Under the pieces are notes generated by a model that was given only the letters and a program-made list of their open reading frames with translations, made no database searches and was not told where the DNA came from. Below, in pieces: positions 1-5,468 of a DNA stretch of 5,468 nt. Position 1 is the stretch's first letter, and each line of letters starts with the position of its first letter. The translations under genes were made by a program, and so were the position numbers. This DNA comes from Oscillospiraceae bacterium (GTDB taxonomy: Bacteria > Bacillota > Clostridia > Oscillospirales > Oscillospiraceae): the NCBI GenBank assembly GCA_009786775.1, contig WQRL01000153.1:1-5468 (forward strand), in the 5' to 3' direction.

Positions 1-696
1 ACACTTAACAATCAACTGAATCAGACTAGGGAAAATCTAGATTCGCTAAGCCGCAATATCGCTCTAATGGAGCGCCGTCATGCAGTAGGGCATGTTACGG
101 CCCGCGCACTTCAAAATGCCAGAAGCAACCGCACCCAGCTTGAAGCGGCCATCGCAAATATGGAAAATGAACTTGAGAACCTCAAGGGGCAAGTAAACTT
201 AATGCTCGGCAGAAACTTCGACGCGCCCCTTGTTATCGGAAACCTCCCTGAAGCTGAAAGAGATTTCATGCGCAGCAGGGATAGGGCACGGGATTTAAGA
301 TCTGCAAGAAATGCAAGTGTTGCTATAAGCACCGCTGAGATGGACATTAATGAGCAGACCAGCCAGTGGGGCGAAAATGCTAGAAGGCAAGAAGCGATGG
401 CGCGCAACAACCTTGAGAACGAAGAGCGCACACTTTCTCAAAGACATGCAAGCCTAATCAGGGCTATTTCCGACAGGCAGACTAACCTTGAACTAGCCGA
501 GGAACAACTGGAACTGCTGGAGCAGACACTGGAAGAAACACAGCGCCGCTTTAACCGCGGGCTGGTGTCAAGGGTGGACTTTGAGCAGGCTCAGACAGAA
601 GTTGCCCTACAAGAGATCAGGGTCAGCGCAGCCGATGCGGAACTCTTTGGAGCCATCAGGCGCTACGAGTGGTTTATCAGAGGCCTAAATATCTAA
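1..696 (+). CDS. TolC-family outer membrane efflux-like protein, C-terminal part (5' end outside window)
   Basis: The frame is open from the first base, so the gene starts upstream; 231 codons plus a TAA stop are visible, and the ATG at 67 is only an internal methionine. TolC-family proteins form trimeric periplasm-spanning channels for efflux pumps or type I secretion. The visible part has the family's repeat pattern. A first coiled-coil has a Gly-Val-Thr-Ala-Arg turn, then helix ends resembling the 'L-x-N-L-K-G-Q-V-N-x-M-L-G' segment. A long Glu/Gln-rich helical stretch follows, then a second 'R-x-x-x-G-L-V-S-R-V-D-F-x-Q-A-Q' segment and a final helix ending in Arg-Gly-Leu. These match the helical-hairpin ends of TolC repeats. 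The N-terminus with any signal peptide is not visible. No partner membrane-fusion or pump gene lies downstream. The terminator about 85 bp after the stop suggests it is the last gene of its unit. Family assignment is fairly secure; substrate is unknown. Confidence 0.72.
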   Translation, partial: TLNNQLNQTRENLDSLSRNIALMERRHAVGHVTARALQNARSNRTQLEAAIANMENELENLKGQVNLMLGRNFDAPLVIGNLPEAERDFMRSRDRARDLRSARNASVAISTAEMDINEQTSQWGENARRQEAMARNNLENEERTLSQRHASLIRAISDRQTNLELAEEQLELLEQTLEETQRRFNRGLVSRVDFEQAQTEVALQEIRVSAADAELFGAIRRYEWFIRGLNI

Positions 697-752
697 GAGC
701 TTAGTCAGCTGTAGAAACTTTAGAATCAGACGGATATATCCATCAGGCGCTA
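653..752 (+). repeat. 13-bp exact direct repeat spanning the TolC-like gene end
   Basis: CCATCAGGCGCTA occurs at 653-665, inside the last codons of the TolC-like gene, and again at 740-752, downstream of its stop. The identity continues with one mismatch (CG versus TG). The second copy also opens a small hairpin, GGCGC-TAT-GCGCC at 746-758. A 13-bp repeat 87 bp apart is unlikely by chance and may record a local duplication. Confidence 0.55.
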
Positions 753-779
753 TGCGCCACCAGGGCACATTACTTACAC

Positions 780-818
780 AAAAAGCAAGCGGGAGAAGAA
801 AATCCCGCTTGCTTTTTT
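780..818. terminator. Bidirectional rho-independent terminator between the TolC-like gene and the toxin-antitoxin operon
   Basis: The arms AAAAGCAAGCGGGA (781-794) and TCCCGCTTGCTTTT (803-816) pair perfectly over 14 bp around an 8-nt loop. The right arm runs into TTTTTT on the plus strand. On the minus strand the mirrored A-run gives a U-run too. It therefore fits as the end of the plus-strand TolC-like gene and of the minus-strand operon, whose last stop is about 65 bp away. Confidence 0.92.
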
Positions 819-882
819 GATGCTCAGAAGACTACGCGCAAGGGCAGAATACTGGACGGCACATAGGGGAACGGGTGGCCGG

Positions 883-1230
883 TTAAACTGAGGTAGTTAG
901 AAAGTTGACGTTCTTATCCGAGTTGGTGATTTTGTTGAAATATTCCGGATTAGTGTCAAGTTCAGCCAGTATCCGCAGGGCTGTGGAGCTTGGTTTTCTG
1001 TAGCCTGATTCCCATGATTCAATTGTCTTTGTTGACACTCCGATAATTCCGCCCATAAGCCCTTGTGTCACTCCTAACCGTACACGAATGGCTTTTATTT
1101 GTGCTGGTTCATATTTTGGCACAGGCAGTATCTCAATGGTGTTTGTCCTGAGTTTTTTATTTCCCTTGGAATGTGCCTGGGCTTGTTTTGCGCTTTTTAT
1201 TAGTTTTGCACCAAATGTTAATTCAGCCAT
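883..1230 (-). CDS. HigA-like helix-turn-helix antitoxin (XRE family)
   Basis: This is the second gene of the toxin-antitoxin operon, 115 residues. Residues 43-90 form an XRE-type helix-turn-helix: 'IRVRLGVTQ' (48-56), 'GVSTKTIESWESG' (64-76) and 'RKPSSTALRIL' (78-88), where the second segment is the usual recognition-helix signature. The first 40 residues are Lys/Gln-rich and probably flexible before folding, as in the HigA2 group, where this part wraps the toxin. Expected roles are to neutralise the upstream-encoded toxin and, through the DNA-binding domain, to repress the operon. The ATG overlaps the toxin stop by 8 bp (ATGGCTGA), and AAGGTGAT at 1236-1243 is a strong ribosome binding site inside the toxin 3' end, so translation is probably coupled. 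In the HTH, Met-Gly-Gly (59-61) replaces the more usual Phe-Ala, but the fold signature is otherwise intact. The HigA2 subfamily assignment rests on resemblance and gene order. Confidence 0.85.
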   Translation of the reverse strand: MAELTFGAKLIKSAKQAQAHSKGNKKLRTNTIEILPVPKYEPAQIKAIRVRLGVTQGLMGGIIGVSTKTIESWESGYRKPSSTALRILAELDTNPEYFNKITNSDKNVNFLTTSV

Positions 1231-1588
1231 GCTTTATCACCTTTCCTTTTCGCTTAGATAGGTTGTTTTTTATGTTTTCTGAAATTTTCTTTAGCTCGTT
1301 ACACTCGCTTTGGCTTAGTGAATCCTTTTCGCTTTTTGGGTAAGCTAACATAAGGTATACCGTTTCAAATTTTGAAATGTCTATGTAGACTATGCGGACG
1401 CTGCTACTTTTCCCTCTTCCGGGAAGTGCAAATCTCATTTTGCGAAATCCGCCTGTACCTCTCATTACTGTGCCGCTTTGAGGATTATTCATCAACTCAC
1501 TTTGGAGTTCTAGCAGATGCTCATCTGTTAATTTAAGCCCGCTCCATGATTGATCAAACCATTCCGTCATAACAAATTCACGCTTCAT
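1223..1588 (-). CDS. RelE/HigB2-like mRNA-cleaving toxin
   Basis: This is the first gene of the operon, 121 residues. It has the pattern of the HigB2-type RelE superfamily: 'LQSELMNNPQSG' (28-39), 'GTGGFRKMR' (44-52), 'GRGKSSSVRIVY' (57-68) and 'AYPKSEKDSLS' (82-92). These toxins bind the ribosomal A-site and cleave mRNA during translation, stopping growth when the antitoxin is lost. Length is close to the usual ~110, with a Lys-rich tail of about 20 residues. The ATG at 1588 is chosen because an in-frame TGA lies just upstream (1598-1600) and the N-terminus (M-K-x-x-F-V) resembles HigB2. The site AGGAG (1601-1605) is 12 nt upstream, longer than ideal. From the predicted promoter the transcript would start near 1605, giving a very short leader and possibly modest toxin translation. 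Toxin-before-antitoxin order is typical of HigBA rather than RelBE. Activity is inferred, not shown. Confidence 0.85.
   Translation of the reverse strand: MKREFVMTEWFDQSWSGLKLTDEHLLELQSELMNNPQSGTVMRGTGGFRKMRFALPGRGKSSSVRIVYIDISKFETVYLMLAYPKSEKDSLSQSECNELKKISENIKNNLSKRKGKVIKHG
1236..1243 (-). promoter_or_regulatory. Ribosome binding site of the antitoxin, inside the toxin gene
   Basis: On the minus strand AAGGTGAT matches the AAGGAGGTGAT consensus opposite the 16S 3' end and sits about 5-6 nt before the antitoxin ATG. It is stronger and better spaced than the toxin's AGGAG (12 nt spacer), which would favour antitoxin over toxin synthesis from the shared mRNA. Confidence 0.8.
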
Positions 1589-1611
1589 TACGCAAACTCA
1601 CTCCTATCATT

Positions 1612-1640
1612 ATAATACCCCACATTGTAGGGTGTGTCAA
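1612..1640 (-). promoter_or_regulatory. Promoter of the toxin-antitoxin operon
   Basis: On the minus strand TTGACA (1635-1640, perfect -35) is followed after exactly 17 bp by TATTAT (1612-1617). A perfect TATAAT overlaps at 1609-1614, but its spacer would be 20 bp, so TATTAT is preferred. The expected start is near 1605, only about 17 nt ahead of the toxin ATG. Confidence 0.82.
1617..1633. promoter_or_regulatory. Palindromic operator in the toxin-antitoxin promoter spacer
   Basis: ACCCCACA (1617-1624), one central base, then TGTAGGGT (1626-1633) form a 17-bp inverted repeat with one mismatched position. It lies exactly between the -35 and -10 boxes, where a bound HigA-like dimer would block RNA polymerase. 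The position supports autorepression; the binding protein is inferred. Confidence 0.65.
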
Positions 1641-2022
1641 TTGAGTTTTTATCTCCAACAGACCTATTGTAACTGCTCTTGCATGCCGTCTTGAGCGAAT
1701 GGGGCTGCGCCTAATGTTGGTATGCTTCCGTCCTGGATGGTGGCTGTGATGCTGTTAATTTTAGAAAACCCCAAAAATTCAGATTTTTCAAATGGTGAAT
1801 TTTGTTTGTAAAATGTAGAATTTTCACCAAAATATGGGGGATGGGGAAAGTTTAATGCCGCTGGCTTCATTACTGGATGAAATGGCATTTTGGCGCCAAT
1901 TTGCAGTGGTGAAAAAATCACAATTTGGCCGCCTAAATGTGTAAACAAACGATTAATGACAAGCCTTCATCTTGGTGGTATGATTCTTAGGGTGACCACG
2001 CAATAAATCATAAAATGGGAGG
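1641..2022. other. AT-rich intergenic stretch with small inverted repeats; no convincing gene
   Basis: This gap of nearly 400 bp separates the divergent toxin-antitoxin operon and Rpn gene. It holds AAAATTCA (1774-1781) facing TGAATTTT (1796-1803), GGTGAA (1794-1799) facing TTCACC (1823-1828), a second GAATTTT at 1818-1824, and a GTGA-AAAAA-TCAC hairpin near 1911. The minus strand is open at 1664-1948 (94 codons), but this begins with TTG, has no ribosome binding site and resembles no family I know, so I do not call it a gene. Its last ~30 codons (1664-1755) look more coding-like and could be a relic. No clear promoter for the Rpn gene was found here. Confidence 0.5.
2017..2022 (+). promoter_or_regulatory. 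Ribosome binding site abutting the Rpn full-length start
   Basis: GGGAGG ends at 2022 and the ATG begins at 2023, a spacer of zero, which is too close for efficient initiation. In-frame GTG codons at 2026 (3 nt) and 2035 (12 nt) are alternative starts; an in-frame TAA at 2011-2013 rules out anything further upstream. Every option predicts weak translation of the full-length protein. Confidence 0.6.
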
Positions 2023-2964
2023 ATGGTGCAGCCTGTGTTAGAAGCAAAAATAAGGGAGATGAACTGGGAAGAAGCAGGGGAGTGCATAACCGGTGAGCTG
2101 GCCCGCGAATATGTTGAGTCGATTTCGCCGCTGGAAAGTGGGGTGTTTAATAAATTCCTTGAATCGGAGGAGAACTTTCGGCTGGTAGCGGAGATGGTGC
2201 TGGGAATAGTGCTGCCGCCAGGTGAAATAAAGATGGCTGACGGCGTGCCCTTCTTGTCGGTGAGCGGCAAGAAAATCCGCATTGACGCCTTTAGGAAAAC
2301 CTCAGGAGGCTCAAGGGATTTGGAAGCTCAGCGGATAACTCAGGGCTTTTCATCTAAGAGGCACTTGCTCTACGGTTGCATGGCCTACAGCACGCCGCTA
2401 AAACAAAGCAGGTCGCATAGTGAGCTACAGCCTACTATATCAATAGTTATTTACGAGGACAATAGCTATACCGATGTCATTGAAGAGGCCTCGCTGGAAG
2501 GTTCTTTACTGCATCCCAGTGAGGAGCTGCTTAAGCTGGTTGCAGTAAATGCCGCGCAGTGGCGCAGCATAACCAGCAGAAAATTGAGGGAGTATTTGGC
2601 GATTTTAAGCAATGGGGTCTATAGCGGGAAAACGGCAGATAAGTTCTTGGGAATCAACACGGAATCGGAATCGTTTTTACAGCTAAACAGCCTAGTGCGC
2701 GAAGCTGCAATTGAATTTTGTTTTGTTAAGGCAAACAGGGAGGGGGATATAAAAATGGGTGAAGTTATTAGAAGCCTGTGGACTAAAGAAATGGATGAAG
2801 CTGCAATGAAGCGGGGGATAGAAGAGGGGAAAGAGCTAGGGGTGGAGCTGGGCGCTGAGATAGCGAAACTTCTTTTTAAGGGTCAGCCTCCGTACAGAAT
2901 CGCAACTATGCTGGATGTTTCGTTATCGAATATTGAAACAATAAGAACCGCTTTGAAAATGTGA
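2023..2964 (+). CDS. Rpn-type PD-(D/E)XK nuclease / putative transposase, full-length (RpnL-like)
   Basis: 313 residues from the ATG at 2023 (true start may be GTG 2026 or 2035). The N-terminal two thirds carry the PD-(D/E)XK core of the Rpn/PDDEXK-transposase family: a helical 'F-N-K-F-L-E-S-E-E-N' entry segment (42-51), catalytic Asp88 in 'IRIDAF', and Glu101-Ala-Gln103 in 'DLEAQ', spaced 13 residues apart. A conserved region then has Arg113, Tyr117 and Tyr122. The third motif is E-x-Q rather than E-x-K, normal for this family. Family members are DNA endonucleases first described as promoting RecA-independent recombination and since shown in E. coli to be toxic antiphage proteins. The C-terminus has four GxEx repeats (265-280) and a helix-turn-helix-like tail (about 290-310), and contains a separate internal start. 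No inverted repeats or target duplications suggest it is a transposon. It ends at the hairpin shared with katG. Family call is secure; a defence role is inferred. Confidence 0.85.
   Translation: MVQPVLEAKIREMNWEEAGECITGELAREYVESISPLESGVFNKFLESEENFRLVAEMVLGIVLPPGEIKMADGVPFLSVSGKKIRIDAFRKTSGGSRDLEAQRITQGFSSKRHLLYGCMAYSTPLKQSRSHSELQPTISIVIYEDNSYTDVIEEASLEGSLLHPSEELLKLVAVNAAQWRSITSRKLREYLAILSNGVYSGKTADKFLGINTESESFLQLNSLVREAAIEFCFVKANREGDIKMGEVIRSLWTKEMDEAAMKRGIEEGKELGVELGAEIAKLLFKGQPPYRIATMLDVSLSNIETIRTALKM
2738..2746 (+). promoter_or_regulatory. Internal ribosome binding site within the Rpn gene
   Basis: GGGAGGGGG lies 8 nt before an in-frame ATG at 2755; the core GGAGG (2739-2743) is 11 nt away. 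It is purine-rich, near consensus, and followed by an unstructured A/T-rich spacer, all features of a working translation start. It is better placed than the site at the full-length start. Confidence 0.65.
2755..2964 (+). CDS. Putative internal small protein, RpnS-like C-terminal antitoxin
   Basis: An ATG at 2755 is exactly in frame with the Rpn gene (codon 245) and would give a 69-residue protein identical to the nuclease C-terminus. It follows an excellent ribosome binding site. The product begins M-G-E-V-I-R-S-L-W, then has four tandem four-residue units (GIEE, GKEL, GVEL, GAEI; 265-280 in full-length numbering). It ends in a helix-turn-helix-like segment, 'YRIATMLDVSLSNIETIR' (291-308). 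In published E. coli Rpn systems, separately translated C-terminal proteins (RpnS) with variable four-residue repeats bind and block the toxic full-length RpnL. The resemblance in position, length and repeats is what I see; inhibition of the nuclease is inferred. I found no clear internal promoter, so it may be translated from the full-length mRNA. Confidence 0.55.
   Translation: MGEVIRSLWTKEMDEAAMKRGIEEGKELGVELGAEIAKLLFKGQPPYRIATMLDVSLSNIETIRTALKM
2815..2862 (+). repeat. Four degenerate 12-bp repeats encoding GxEx units
   Basis: Four consecutive 12-nt units, each beginning GGG or GGC and carrying GAA or GAG as third codon, encode GIEE, GKEL, GVEL and GAEI. Such four-residue repeats in Rpn C-terminal domains lie on the dimerisation helix and vary in number between strains of some species. 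Confidence 0.75.
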
Positions 2965-2986
2965 TGAGCGCAGCGGGCGTGTAGCA

Positions 2987-3017
2987 AAATGAGGCAGGAA
3001 AAAGCCCTGCCTCATTT
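2987..3017. terminator. Bidirectional terminator shared by the Rpn gene and katG
   Basis: AAATGAGGCAGG (2987-2998) pairs perfectly with CCTGCCTCATTT (3006-3017) around a 7-nt loop. It lies 22 nt after the Rpn stop and about 20 nt after the katG stop on the other strand. The T-tract is only three or four bases on each side, so termination may be less complete than at 780-818. Confidence 0.82.
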
Positions 3018-3036
3018 GTGGTCAATATCTTATAGC

Positions 3037-5322
<2,286 letters not shown>

Positions 5323-5332
5323 GATTAAGAAA

Positions 5333-5361
5333 ACAATACAACAAAATCTGCGAAATGTCAA
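5333..5361 (-). promoter_or_regulatory. katG promoter
   Basis: On the minus strand a perfect -35 TTGACA (5356-5361) is followed after 17 bp by TATTGT (5333-5338). The predicted start is near A5326, giving a leader of about 82 nt ending in GGGAGG and the ATG at 5244. The -35 box sits at the centre of a long palindrome. Confidence 0.85.
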
Positions 5362-5383
5362 TGACATTTCGCGGGTTTTGTTG
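5339..5383. promoter_or_regulatory. 45-bp palindrome over the katG promoter, probable operator
   Basis: The core is GCGAAATGTCA (5350-5360), one base, then TGACATTTCGC (5362-5372), a perfect 11-bp inverted repeat. Outer arms CAACAAAA (5339-5346) and TTTTGTTG (5376-5383) are placed symmetrically about the same centre (5361), giving 20 of 22 Watson-Crick matched positions; the other two are T/G. The core covers the -35 box and the left outer arm fills the spacer next to the -10 box, ideal for repression. It does not look like the PerR (TTATAATNATTATAA) or classic Fur consensus, so the regulator is unidentified. Confidence 0.8.
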
Positions 5384-5468
5384 CATATTAAATATTTTTC
5401 TGCAATACCTAACCATTCCCGGCCAAATAGGGGGCGTGCGCTCATCTTGCTTCGGTAAGTTTCGGGTT
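5384..5468. other. Sequence upstream of the katG operator, no gene identified
   Basis: This stretch runs from AT-rich (5384-5405) to more GC-rich (5420-5450) at the window edge. Two minus-strand frames are open from the edge but run through the katG promoter and end in its leader, have no recognisable domain, and are unlikely to be genes. A weak outward promoter (ATGACA at 5361-5366, 17 bp, CATATT) may read to the right. Confidence 0.35.

Noticed and set aside
111..431. Minus-strand open frame opposite the TolC-like gene
   Set aside because: Shadow of the plus-strand coding region, which has a clear TolC pattern; the reverse translation has no family features.
1664..1948. 94-codon minus-strand open frame
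   Set aside because: TTG start without a ribosome binding site, low-complexity N-terminal part over AT-rich inverted repeats, and no recognisable family; kept only as a possible relic at its 3' end.
1953..2282. Minus-strand open frame over the Rpn start
   Set aside because: Lies opposite the conserved Rpn N-terminus and has no domain.
2700..2737. Separate internal promoter for the short Rpn product
   Set aside because: TTGAAT at 2711 has no acceptable -10 box at 16-18 bp; no convincing promoter was found.
2023..2964. Rpn gene as part of an insertion sequence
   Set aside because: Despite the 'transposase' label of the family, no terminal inverted repeats or target-site duplications are seen flanking it.
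5350..5372. Palindrome as a transcription terminator of an upstream gene
   Set aside because: No T-run follows directly on either strand and it overlaps the -35 box of a near-consensus promoter, so an operator is the better reading.

Overview
The window looks like an accessory stretch of a bacterial chromosome, most likely a Clostridia/Negativicutes-type Firmicute. The grounds are strong GGAGG-type ribosome binding sites, sigma-A-like promoters, moderate GC with AT-rich intergenic DNA, and a TolC-like protein beside Firmicute-style Rpn and HigBA-like genes. The taxonomic call is an inference; no rRNA or tRNA gene is present to anchor it.

Layout, left to right. (1) 1-696, plus strand: the C-terminal part of a TolC-family outer-membrane-efflux-like protein, cut by the window edge. 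(2) 780-818: a strong hairpin terminator with T-runs in both directions. (3) 883-1588, minus strand: a toxin-antitoxin operon in toxin-first order, with a RelE/HigB2-like toxin overlapping a HigA-like helix-turn-helix antitoxin by 8 bp. Its promoter (TTGACA, 17 bp, TATTAT) has an imperfect palindrome in the spacer, a likely autoregulatory operator. (4) About 1641-2022: AT-rich DNA with small inverted repeats and no convincing gene. (5) 2023-2964, plus strand: a full-length Rpn-type PD-(D/E)XK nuclease. (6) 2987-3017: a perfect 12-bp hairpin shared as terminator by the Rpn gene and katG. (7) 3037-5244, minus strand: an intact KatG catalase-peroxidase of 735 residues. (8) 5245-5468: the katG leader, a near-consensus promoter, and a long palindrome centred on its -35 box.

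The most interesting item is the Rpn gene. Inside its 3' end, an in-frame ATG at 2755 is preceded by a very strong, well-spaced ribosome binding site, whereas the full-length ATG directly abuts its own. The internal product (69 residues) would consist of four GxEx repeats and a helix-turn-helix-like tail. This matches the published gene-within-gene pattern in which a short C-terminal protein (RpnS) restrains the toxic full-length nuclease (RpnL) in phage defence. With the HigBA-like operon beside it, the window holds two adjacent candidate toxin-antitoxin or defence modules.

The katG gene has three unusual features. A lysine stands where the family's mobile catalytic arginine is expected. The protein has about 16 cysteines, including a five-Cys loop and a Cys-Cys-Cys near the C-terminus. 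Its promoter is embedded in a 45-bp near-perfect palindrome, suggesting tight control by an unidentified regulator.
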